Origin: Macrothele yani
Lineage: Eukaryota > Arthropoda > Arachnida > Araneae > Macrothelidae
Length of the DNA stretch: 64,000 nt
Reading direction: 5' to 3'
NCBI GenBank assembly: GCA_039090855.1
Contig: CM076996.1
Coordinates: forward strand, 47,210,469-47,274,468
This document shows, piece after piece, positions 1 through 9,118 of this stretch (within the stretch, counting starts at the first letter, position 1; every line of letters starts with the position of its first letter). A program made the translations under genes and the position numbers. The notes beneath the pieces were generated by a model. That model had not been told where the DNA came from. It saw only the letters and a list, made by a program, of their open reading frames with translations, and did not search any database.

Positions 1-342
1 CTACCACAACGACATCTTCAACCTTGTTCGTCAATTGTTTTAACGCCTACGGCAAGTACTTTTGAATATCTGTAAGTTATCTGAACTTACCGTCTCCGAA
101 CGTAAACTTTTCAATCATGCCTTATATTTCACAGTGAACAAGAATGTGAGCCCCCTATTAAAGAAGTTAGTACATCTGAGAGAAAAAAGCACTTACACGT
201 AAAATGAAAATCCTATCTTACAAATTTTCTCCACTGGAAAAAGGAAAATTATCTACCTGCCAGAGAATTGCGTTTCACATTGCTTTAAATGAAATGGAAT
301 GAGAATTAGATCATTGTTGTGGCACATGTATTGACCATCAAA
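1..342. other. no gene seen
   Basis: A+T-rich spacer. I see no convincing ORF, RNA gene or repeat before the SINE that starts near 343. Confidence 0.5.
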
Positions 343-560
343 GCTGCCCCAGTGGCGCAGTGGTCTAAGCCCTGGTTTCTGACCATTTGTCCGAGGTCGG
401 TCTGGGTTCGAATCCCGAGAGGGGCATGAATGATGTGTTTGTTTTACGGCCCAGGTTCTCTCCCTTCTCTGGAACCAATAGCCTCAAATTACGGATGGGA
501 GACTGCTTATAGCCCATTGGATTGCTCACGGTTGTTGTTAAGTCCCTAAACAAACAAAAA
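343..560 (+). repeat. SINE-A copy (tRNA-Leu-like head)
   Basis: Short interspersed element with a pol III-type head. An A box lies in GTGGCGCAGTGGTCTAAG and a B box in GGTTCGAATCC. A ~120-bp body follows (conserved core CTTATAGCCCATTG) and an A-rich tail. The same body recurs about ten times in the window. The GTGGTCTAAG stretch resembles tRNA-Leu, so the head is probably Leu-derived. Mobility would depend on a LINE supplied in trans. Confidence 0.85.
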
Positions 561-663
561 ATAACATAAAAAAGGGCTTCTTTATATTACCAGTTTGTTT
601 GTTCGTGCACCTAAGAAACGATATCGCCCAATCTAGAGGTTGTATTACAAAGTAATATTTCGC

Positions 664-846
664 CATCCCGGTGGGGCAGTGGTTTAAACGCTGACTTCTG
701 ACCATTCGCCCGAGAGGGTATGGGTTGTGTCTTTGCCTTAGGCACTGGCTCGCTCCCTCTTCCCTGGAACCGCTGGATGGGCTTATACCCTTGGAGTTAC
801 TCGCGGTGGTCGTTAACCCCTCCCCCACCAAAAAAACAACAACAAC
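664..846 (+). repeat. SINE-A copy, decayed head
   Basis: Same family as the copy at 343-560. The A-box region survives (GGGGCAGTGGTTTAAACG) but the B-box segment has been lost by deletion, so it should no longer be transcribed by pol III from its own promoter. It ends in an A/C-rich tail. Confidence 0.75.
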
Positions 847-1148
847 TTATTCTATATTCTTCATATGTAAGCGTGAAGAAGGGTTTTCTTGTATTTTGTG
901 CTTGTCCTAATAGGTAATTTTGCCGGTAGGTGGCGCAAAAGTGTAATTTTGTTTGCAACAGCATGTGTATTTGAGAATGATCCCTGGATATAAATTCCTT
1001 AGCACCAGACAGATGCAATTGGACGAAAATTTTGAACATATTTCTCCTCTCGGCGATGAAAACGTTTCCCTGTGTTAGTCATGGTAGATAGAGTCTGGGA
1101 ATATCTGCAATTGATTTTGCATACAGGCAAGCGTATCAAATACGAATA
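847..1148. other. spacer with one CTCF-like motif
   Basis: No gene seen. Positions 923-936 read CCGGTAGGTGGCGC, which differs from the known CTCF core CCASYAGRKGGCRS at one position. Function is unproven. Confidence 0.3.
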
Positions 1149-2348
1149 CCGGCCACTGAATTAGAAACCTTTGTGCAGATGTACGCAAATGTCCCTTAAC
1201 GCAGCGTATAAACAAAGTACGTGGTCATGTGCGTCACCACGTGATCTAGGCAACTATTTAAGACTGCTCCTCGTCACTATTTGTTAGTAGTCTTGATCAC
1301 AGTGGGAAAAACAAATGATCTTTCCGAATTCAATAAAGAACTTATTGTGGGTGCCTCTCTAGATGGAGCGACCAATTTGAAAAAAGCAGAGCTGACTGAT
1401 TTCTCTCAAAAAGTGAGATATCCCGGGTCTTTAATCAATGAAAAAATAACCCATATTGCTTGTATAAGAGGAGTAACTGTGGCCCGACGACAGTCTCTCA
1501 GGAACGAGATTGCCGCTGTAGTCTGAGAAGGCTTGTACGGAGAAACAGGAGTACCTGTGTATAGAAATTTACCGAAGTATTCAATGTGGATGTTTCCCAC
1601 ACATATCGCAGCGAATTATTTCCAGGAAATTGAAGAGAATCGGTATTGGCAGTCGTATGCCTATATGGAAACCACTGATTTCTGCGAACAACCTGAATGT
1701 CCGTCTGCAGTGGTGTCAAGAACACCATGACTGCACACTGGAATACTGGAAAAAAAGTCATGTGGTCCGACGAGTCGCGGTACACCTTGTTCTGTACCGA
1801 CGGTACTCAGAGAGTTTGGCGGGAACCACATGAAGCAATGGACCCATATTGTCTTGAAAACACAGCTCAAGGTTCTGGAAGTGCTGTCATGGTGTGAGGC
1901 ATGATCTGTCGGTACGGAACGGGTTCCCTGATATTGCGGATAGGTTGGGTATCCTCCAAGGATTATCTGATCATTGCTGCCGATCAAGCCCATCCTGCAA
2001 TACTGACTTTTTGTAACAGCTGTTTCATGGACGACAATTCTACTGTCCATCGCGCAAGATGTGTTCAGCAGTGGTTCAGCCAGAATGACAGCAACTTCCA
2101 CCATAGCTACCACAAAGCCCGGATCTCAACCCCACTAAGAATGAATAAGATATGTTAGACAAATACAGTAGATCCGGGAGCAAAGACCTCTTCCGTCTAA
2201 TCTGAGCCAGTAAAAGGACTCTCTGGTGAACGCCTGCTATAGAAGTAGATGCATTCCAACACGTTGTGAAACCGCATATGTGCTGTAATTTGAGGTAAAG
2301 AAGATTCAACCCGGTATTGAAGAACAAGTTTATAAAATTAGTGTCCGG
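1149..2348 (+). mobile_element. Tc1-like DNA transposon relic
   Basis: Degenerate terminal inverted repeats: the left end reads CCGGCCACTGAATTAGAAAC, and the right end, read inward, begins CCGGACACTAATTTTATAAA. TA dinucleotides flank both ends (1147-1148 and 2349-2350). The ~1.2-kb length is normal for Tc1. Sequence decay makes the exact ends uncertain. Confidence 0.6.
1281..2160 (+). pseudogene. Tc1-like transposase relic
   Basis: Remnant of a DDE transposase that would cut and paste the surrounding element. An N-terminal helix-turn-helix region is visible (DLSEFNKELIVG). The catalytic domain keeps WSDESRYTLF with the first Asp, then VWREPHEAMDP. The reading frame shifts several times and contains stops (one at the GMIC segment near 1897). 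The second Asp motif is only suggested by the MDDNSTVH segment near 2030, and the C-terminal Glu region is not intact. It cannot make a working enzyme. Confidence 0.8.
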
Positions 2349-2350
2349 TA

Positions 2351-3336
2351 TGTGTAGTTTTTTACTTTTTACGTAGAATTTGACCCGTAAGAAATAGCAG
2401 TAGTCTACGGTTGGGGAAAACAAATAACACTGTTTCTGAGAACAACATGTACTGTATATCTGCTGCTTTGGAGTTTCTTAGTGATTTCCTGTGGTTTTGA
2501 GATGTTGTAAAACACTATTCTAAATTTGAATGTGTTTTTAGCAACAGTTACTTAGGCTCAGAACTACGATTGGTTTCGATTGGTTGACTGCACAACAGAA
2601 ATTAGTTGCAGCTGCTCTTTTGGTGATTCCGTGAACTTGTTAAATATTTAGATCTCAGGCTCGCGTCAGAGTTAATCCTTTGAACAAACATTTAACTGAA
2701 TTTGACAGTGGCCTAAAACGAATTTGAATAGTACACATCATTTATAAACATGAAAACATTAAAATCAAATCCATAATTCACTTAGTATGATTTTCATATA
2801 AACCAAGGATTCCATAATTTCATGATGATATAACTCATGATCCATGAGAAAATTCAATGTCCACGAGTAAACACATTCGTTATTTGTTGAACATTCGGAA
2901 TCACAAGGACTGTTTTTTTTAACCAGTTGGTAATGAAAAACGACTAAAGATTAGTTTTTAGCAACTGTTGATTGCCTCAACTCTTTCCCATACGAACAAT
3001 GCTTAGAAACAAGATCTTGAATACAGAACTAGAAAATTCATGTGCCCACATTACAATGCTTACAGTGCTTCTGGCAGGTTTTCTCAATTTCTCCAACGCA
3101 GTTTTCTCATGAAACTGCTACTCCAAATTCGGACTGTTTACTACCATAATGACAAATTTAGACTTGACTTTCTGTCAGACAGTATCCATTTTTCTTCAAA
3201 TTAATCTAAATCAGGACACTTTGTCATTTGAACAGTGACCATAAATAGATGAAAACGATTGATTAGTATATTATACATAATCACAGAGATGGGCTGGATA
3301 CAATTTATTTCGGGAGCTCTTCACACACACACAAAA
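2351..3336. other. no gene seen
   Basis: A+T-rich DNA with no ORF, repeat or RNA gene I can support. Confidence 0.4.
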
Positions 3337-3344
3337 TTACTCAC

Positions 3345-3379
3345 CTTTAAAGTTGTGATGCATACTTTTTAGGCTGCGG
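3345..3379 (-). other. possible 35-nt exon, unit 1 of a diverged series
   Basis: On the minus strand this block is preceded by a CTCAG acceptor-like sequence and followed by GTGAGTAA, a strong 5' splice-site match. In one frame it reads RSLKSMHHNFK, close to RNLQSMNPNVN from the block at 3779-3813. This could be a small alternatively used exon of a host gene, or part of an old repeat. There is no transcript evidence. Confidence 0.25.
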
Positions 3380-3473
3380 CTGAGTTAAAATATATCTTAG
3401 AAAAATAAAATCAGACGTCACATATAGTAATATCTAGAGGTATTAATGTAAAATGTGCACATCCTTCACTCAC

Positions 3474-3509
3474 CTTTTAGGTTGTATCAGATTGCAAGTC
3501 CCCAGTGCG
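3474..3509 (-). other. possible 36-nt exon, unit 2 of the series
   Basis: Minus-strand block between a CTTAG acceptor-like site and a GTGAGTG donor-like site. It shares the 3' segment TACAACCTAAAAG with the style of unit 1, but is one base longer and does not give a similar peptide. Both this unit and unit 3 have TCTAGAGGTA in the presumed downstream intron, which supports a shared duplicated origin. Confidence 0.2.
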
Positions 3510-3778
3510 CTAAGTTATATTTTACATAAATACAACCAGGGACATCGAAAAAGCACTGTCTGAAACTATTTTATTCAAATTTATTCAGATACAGGAAAAC
3601 AGGAACAAAAACAAAACATAATACAGAAATTTGACAAACAGCAGCGATGCTTATACAAGCAGCCAGGGAATCCGGCGAATATTTCTAAAGTACCAAAATA
3701 TGTTACATAGACATCATCTGATTGATGTTCAATCGAATGATACTCTAGAGGTAAGCTAAAAAAATAATAATTACTCAC

Positions 3779-3813
3779 CGTTTACATTGGGGTTCATACT
3801 TTGAAGATTTCTA
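3779..3813 (-). other. possible 35-nt exon, unit 3 of the series
   Basis: Minus-strand block with CTCAG before it and GTGAGTAA after it. The peptide RNLQSMNPNVN is in the same phase as unit 1. The length of 35 nt is not a multiple of three, so units 1 and 3 could only replace each other, not be joined, if they belong to one gene. Confidence 0.25.
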
Positions 3814-4426
3814 CTGAGCTAAAACACAAAAACATCAACAATGCCAGAAGGATTTATAAGCCATTTTTTTACGTCTTACGTTCTGGTTGAAAGTATAATA
3901 CTTACAGAAAATTTTACGAAAACGATGCGGTTTTTAGTTAAAAGCTTAGTGGCGTATCTTTGGGTCTACTACTTTTACACTGCATGCTTCATAAACTGCA
4001 TTCAATTCTTTTCCTTCAGGGAGGAAGTAAAATCTGAAATAGTGTTCAGATATACAGCATAATCCTGATTGACCGGATTAGTCCATATGACACCTGTGAA
4101 ATTTTCTTCAGCATAATAGCACGCAAATTGGTAAACACGGGCACAACATGGCTTTCATTAGATTGCATCAACTTATGGATATGGTTTGCTGTTACGCACT
4201 ATCAAGTCGATTACTTCAATTTTGTAAGCTCAAGAATAACTCAGTACAAACCATGCATTTAGGGTAAATGTTTTCCCGCTTGTAAGGAATAACATGTTAC
4301 ATCGGCATAACTTAAAAAATCAGTTATATTTATATGTATTAATATTACTGTAAAACAGTGGAATGATTAAAAATAAACACGAAGTAATATAGCTCCTTTG
4401 AAACTTCGCGGCGATAAAATATAGTA
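3814..4426. other. no gene seen
   Basis: Spacer without a supported feature. A 73-aa ORF at 3841-4062 has no recognisable motif and low-complexity, A+T-driven composition. Confidence 0.4.
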
Positions 4427-4542
4427 CAGGGTGATTCACTCGGGACTGAACCCTTATTTTTTAAATTAACTCACGATTGCAAAAACACATTTGAATGAAA
4501 CGAATGTAAAACAAACCTTGATCCATGACAAAAAGGAATGTC

Positions 4543-5140
4543 TCATAGAAGATACTGGAAGTGCCCACCACCAGCGCCCATGCACATATTCACCCGAGGC
4601 TCCATACTGGCGAATGTGCGATATAGCGTAGCGCCGTCGATGGCAGCAATTTCACATGTGATGTTGTCTTTCAGTTCCTCAATCGACCTCGACTTGTTGG
4701 CATAAACCTAGCTTTTTGAAAGTCCCCAAAGAAAGAAATCTGGGGGTGTCAGGTTGGGAGACCTAGGCGGCTACAGGTCTTTGGAGATAATCCTGTCCTG
4801 GAAAAAGCTCCGAATTTCTGCCATGCTCTTATTGAAGGTGTGTCACGTTGCATCGTCCTGTTGAAAGAAATCACCTGCAAGTTCCTGATCATCCAGCTGG
4901 TTCACAAACTCATTAACTATTTCCAAGTATCGGTCGGTATTCACCGTGTCTTTAAAAACAATTGGCCCAATGATACGGCATCGGGACACTGCACACCAGA
5001 CACCTATTTTCACGCTGCAAAAATGGCGTGTCAGTGTGGCGCCACCCAGCTGCCGGGAAGACATTTCATTCACAGATAATGCATGTCGACTCCTTCGTCC
5101 GGGAATAAAGAACCGCTTCGTTCGGATTTCACGCTCATTG
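4543..5140 (-). pseudogene. mariner-like transposase, C-terminal half only
   Basis: C-terminal part of a DDE transposase of the IS630-Tc1-mariner group. Visible in order on the minus strand: the VWCAVSRCRIIGPIVF core strand, the second-Asp motif FFQQDDAT, then PRSPNLTPPDFFLWG holding the third acidic residue, and a C-terminus ending FQYLL before a TGA at 4543-4545. The N-terminal DNA-binding half and the first catalytic Asp are absent because the sequence stops at the Tc1 insertion. Frame breaks separate the FQQDD and PRSPN parts. Confidence 0.8.
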
Positions 5141-5142
5141 TA

Positions 5143-6344
5143 CACTGAGTGGCCACTTTATTATGACCACCTGACAGTTTTAAGCAAATGAGCTATGGCT
5201 GCACGCTGTTGTCGCCAGAGGGCGAGGCTAGTATAAAAAGGGAAAGCTTAGTGCTGGCGACAGTAGTAGAAGTTATTTTTGGGTGACGAGATGGGTAAAA
5301 AATGCGATTTGACGGACTTTCAACGTGAAATGTTTGTAGGAGCTCGGAGCCATGGAGCGAGTATCACCGAAACCGCCGCATTCGTGAAATGTTCCAGAGC
5401 AGCTGTTGTTAAAGTGTTTAAAGACTGGACTGTCAGCTAAAAAACTGGGTCTCTACGTGCAACGTGTGGTCGTCATCGACTAGTGACTGCTCGGGCGGAA
5501 CGGAGAGCGTCCAGACTGGTAACAGACAACAAAAGGGCAACAGTGCAGCAAATTACAGACCATCTTAACTAAGAGTCCCCTCAAATGATCTCTGCATGTA
5601 CTGTTCGCCGTACACTGCATCGGATGTAATATGGCAGCCGAAGGCCTGTTCGAACACATTTGCTGTCTGCAGTTAACAAGAGAAAACGTCTCCAGTTCGC
5701 CCAGGAGCACCAGGATTGGACAGTCGATAATTGGAAACAAATTATGTGGTCCGATGAATCACGTTTTCAGTTGCACCATGCCGATGGCCGAGTGAAAATT
5801 TGGCGGAAACAGCACGAACGCATGGACCCCAAATGTATTGCTACAACCCTTCAAGTTGGTGGAGCCAACGTTATGGTTTGGGGAATATTTTCCTGGCATG
5901 CTTTGGGCCCTTTAATTCGTGTTGATCAACGTCTGACTGGCACATTATATCTAAACACCGTTGCAGACCAAGTGCACCCAGTCAAATGGATGGTTTATCT
6001 CAATGGCTACTTTTAACAAGATAATGCGTCCTGCCATAGTGCTCGTATTGTACAGGATTGGTTTCAGGAACATGCCAATGAGTTTACTTTGCTTAGATGG
6101 CCCCAATAATCCGCATTGAGATTTTGTGAGATGAAGTTGAACTGGCCATCAGACAGCTGGATCCACAACCCTGTAATCTCACACTCCTGGAAAGTGCAAT
6201 TCATCAAGCATGGTCTCAGTTTCCACAAACCAGCTATCAACATCTCGTGGAGTCCATGCCACGAAGAATCGACGCAGTATCTAAGGCAAAAGGTGGTCCA
6301 ACGAACTACTGAGGGGGTGGTCATAATAAAGTGGCCACTTAGTG
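5143..6344 (+). mobile_element. Tc1-like element, GTGGCCACTTTATTATGACC family
   Basis: TIRs are clear: left CACTGAGTGGCCACTTTATT, right ending AAAGTGGCCACTTAGTG, each flanked by TA. The total of 1202 bp is typical of Tc1. It is inserted into the mariner-like element around it. A relic of the same TIR family lies near 49.1 kb. Confidence 0.9.
5291..6312 (+). pseudogene. Tc1-like transposase, multiple stops
   Basis: Would be a ~340-aa DD34E transposase. From the ATG at 5291 the N-terminal HTH is readable (DLTDFQREMFVGARSHGASI). The catalytic core keeps WSDESRFQLHHADGRVKIWR (first Asp), VMVWGIFSW, and QDNASCHSARIVQDWF (second Asp). In-frame stops occur after FKDWTVS, after DHLN, near 5629 and at 6016. 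A frameshift follows LLRWPQ, and beyond it another frame still encodes the C-terminal VESMPRR-type end. Stop at 6310-6312. Confidence 0.9.
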
Positions 6345-6388
6345 TATATTCCCATCTCATACATTGTTCAGTCCCGAGTGAACAATAT

Positions 6389-7355
6389 ATGAGATGTCTG
6401 TTAAATTTTGTAAAAGCTGTTTTCCAATAAAACATCAATGAGTTGCTTATCCCTGTACTACTGACATAATATTTATCAATTACTCTGTATGACGTGTTTA
6501 CTGACTAACAGTCATGAATGGCCAACTATTCATGTTATTTACGACTTTGCTTTAGTTACCTTAAAAGACCGAGACCTATGAAACGTTTAAGATAAAAACA
6601 CAGATTTCAAAAAGAATCGCACATCCTTTTTGCTGCAATGGTAAGGATTTGGGTGTGTTTGATAAAATGATGCTTTCACCTGTTACTTTCTTTTTTCACA
6701 GGACATGTAAGTATAAATAATCCAATTCGGCGGTGTGGTAACGTAGTGAAAATATTACCAAAAATACAAAGAAAAACGTATAACTAATCTTACCTTTTAC
6801 GAAGCTAAGTCTGCAGTCAGCCACCAACATCAGGATGGGGCAAACAAATTTGAGAAGAGCTAGGCCATGATTGGAGGTATTAATTAGAAGGGCGAGCAGC
6901 TTTATTTTGCGTATTAAATGAAAATAACTAGTATGTTTAGGCCTAGTCACAAAAGTTATAATTTTATAATCCAGCGTGGAAAAAAGACGAACTTTTTCTT
7001 TTAGTAAGGAACTAAATCATTCAAAAGAAGCTAATTCTTTTCTGAAAACTACGCGAATTCTTTTTGAAGATTCTTATCTTTTACTGAGGTCTAATTAATT
7101 TTCTATTACAATTAGTAACTTTTTGTTATTACTGGGCAATTCCAGTCGAGCCCCATAGCATATGCCATTTCCCATGATGCTAAAGATTTCAAAATTTTCT
7201 GGATATCTGCAGATGGTGGTATGGCCCATCTAGTCATTTTGCCTGTTTAAAGTATCGACATAGTAATCTACCAAATGAAATATGTTCAGGCGCTTTAAAA
7301 ATGTACACCAAAAGCATCAAATATCAATTGTTCAGTGTTTTGAAAAATTTCAAAA
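6389..7355. other. no gene seen
   Basis: A+T-rich spacer. CATCTCATACATTGTTCA at 6352 is nearly inverse to TGAACAATATATGAGATG, forming an imperfect hairpin at the edge of the nested element. Confidence 0.4.
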
Positions 7356-7544
7356 GTGCACGAGAGTGGCAGCAAGGTGATTATATTATTATACAATATT
7401 TATGGCTCATGCAGAGATCACCAGAATTGTCACCAAGCAAAGCGAAAATGTTTCAAATGCAACGATACAGGGAGGGCAATCATTATAAGGCAGCCTTCAG
7501 ATTGCGATGGTACGTGCGTCAATTGTGTTTTCTGTTTGCAATAA
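7356..7544 (+). CDS. small cysteine-rich ORF, unrecognised
   Basis: A 62-aa ORF. The last 44 residues hold eight cysteines spaced C-x5-C-x6-C-x2-C-x15-C-x3-C-x2-C-x2-C. The first 19 residues include a weak hydrophobic run (VIILLYNIYG). That is dense for random sequence, but there is no clear signal peptide and no TATA box or polyadenylation context I can defend. The stop codon overlaps an AAG/GTATCA donor-like site, so it could be an exon. I do not recognise the family. It may be chance. Confidence 0.18.
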   Translation: MHESGSKVIILLYNIYGSCRDHQNCHQAKRKCFKCNDTGRAIIIRQPSDCDGTCVNCVFCLQ

Positions 7545-8337
7545 GGTATCACAGCAGCGAGAAACTACAAATGTCGTAAGGGGACAAGTTAAGAATATTC
7601 TCACACACGAACACACTATGGGCTATTTATGTTTTTGTATAACAACAAAAATATTTGTACGATAATTCACAAAGCTGGAAGTTAACGTTTATATATGATA
7701 ATTCACAAATATACAGTCGAACCCGTATATAACGAAGTTGAAGGGAGAGTCAAATAATATTCGATATATTTATACTGGAAATATAAAAAAGGGTAATTTT
7801 TGTCATATTGCATTATGTCGAGTTAAAAGTAGTCAACTATAAACTATTTATCAATTAATCGTAGGTAAACAATACTTGTTAATTGAAATCTATAGCCAAA
7901 AAAATAATATGAGTGAGATCTGCGATAAGCAAAATATTTAACGACTGTAAATATTTTAAAGTAACTGACAAAAATTTGAAATTTTACCTGTTACATCGGA
8001 CATATGACCAAATTCTTGATTGTTTTGTGGTTGTCATGATCGATTGTTTTAAATGTTTTTCAACTTCGTCTGTCGCGGTGGTTAAGATGTTTTTAGGAGC
8101 AAAATAAAGATTTTCTAAACCAACAGAGATTAAGTGATTGAGAGGTGGCGAGGGAGGAGATAAAATACGGTGTTTGCCCAGGAGATTTAAGTCTGCCAAA
8201 CGCGTGCGTATCGGAAAGAGTGAGGGGAGGAATAGTACAAAAACAAACTGAAACATTCTTGTCTTCATACGAACTGACCTATCTGTAAAGGAAACTATGA
8301 GATGTCGTCTCACAACTGGTAATTCCTTGTATTCCGT

Positions 8338-8530
8338 GAAAGTCTTCCAAATACGTGGAGACAATATGAATAGACAAAGACATCGCCCTTTTCACGTTTT
8401 TCTTTAATTAACACACAGTAACCGAAAAATTGTTATCCGGAAACCGCTGGGATCGCCCTCCAGATCTCTCGATAACTAGCCGAGTGCGTTCGCCTTACGC
8501 TACGTGGCCAACAATCCACGGCGCTATGTG
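8338..8530 (-). repeat. SINE-B copy
   Basis: Read on the minus strand: CCGTGGATTGTTGGCCAC, then GTAAGGCGAACGCACTCGGC (A-box-like region), GGGCGATCCCAGCGG (weak B box) and a tail ending in TTTGGAAGAC. It matches the copies at 8664-8905 at high identity, so this is a second tRNA-derived family distinct from SINE-A. Confidence 0.55.
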
Positions 8531-8663
8531 TGTTGTTTTGTCAGCATCTGGCTTCACAAATCCGTAAAGATGGGCTCAGTAACTGAGACATCTCCATCTC
8601 GTGGGGCTTAACGGCACAAGCTATTAAATTATAGCTAATAAATCCAAAGGGCAAGAGTGATAG

Positions 8664-8905
8664 TGAAAATCTTCCAAATACGTGGAGACAATGTGAATGG
8701 ACAAAGTCATCGCTCTTTCCACACACACAGCGCCGTGGATTGTTAGCCACCGTAGTGTAAGGCGAACGCACTCAGCTAGTTATCGAGAGATCTAGGTACG
8801 ATTCCAGCGGTGTCCGCATAAAAAAATTTCGGTTCTGTGTGTTAAATAAAGAAAAACGTGGAAAGAGCGATGACTTTGCCTATTCTCTTTGTATTCCAGT
8901 GGAAC
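8664..8905 (+). repeat. SINE-B copy plus reversed tail fragment
   Basis: 8664-8725 repeats, in direct orientation, the tail segment seen at 8338. From about 8728 a plus-strand copy begins CCGTGGATTGTTAGCCACCG, with GTAAGGCGAACGCACTCAGC and a better B box, GGTACGATTCC. The result is two copies facing opposite ways with a third tail piece between them. Confidence 0.55.
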
Positions 8906-9118
8906 AGGAAGGTTTGAAAACTGGGTGAGTGCAACTTGTTTTGTTTGCTGATAACAGTGTTGAACTTCGACATACGCGGTTTATCCAAATGTTACTGTTT
9001 GTTATATGCGGTTAAAATAACAAAGGAGAATATTACGAATATCAAGGGAATCTTTAAAAATGTCGGTTTATGCGGAACTTCGTATTATGGGACCTCGTTA
9101 CATGTGGGTTCGACTGTA

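Larger units (their letters stand above)
4427..6388 (-). mobile_element. mariner-like (IS630-Tc1-mariner) relic split by a Tc1 copy
   Basis: The left end starts CAGGGTGATTCACTCGGGAC after a TA. The right side keeps the matching inverted piece GTTCAGTCCCGAGTGAA (6365-6381), then decays, so the right edge is approximate. A complete Tc1 element sits inside at 5143-6344. Only ~715 bp of the host lies left of the insertion and ~40 bp right of it. The element was therefore already internally deleted or lost its 5' half later. Confidence 0.7.
7714..9116. mobile_element. pogo/Tigger-like non-autonomous element
   Basis: Ends CAGTCGAACCCGTATATAAC and, inverted at the right, CAGTCGAACCCACATGTAAC, each next to a TA. 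CAGT-starting TIRs with TA duplication and TAACGA repeats are typical of pogo/Tigger elements. I find no transposase. Much of the interior is later SINE insertions. Flanking DNA on both sides shares AATTCACAAA and GTTAACGTTT motifs, so the target was itself repetitive. Confidence 0.6.

Noticed and set aside
8541..8771. 76-aa minus-strand ORF
   Set aside because: Lies in SINE-B repeats and their junction.
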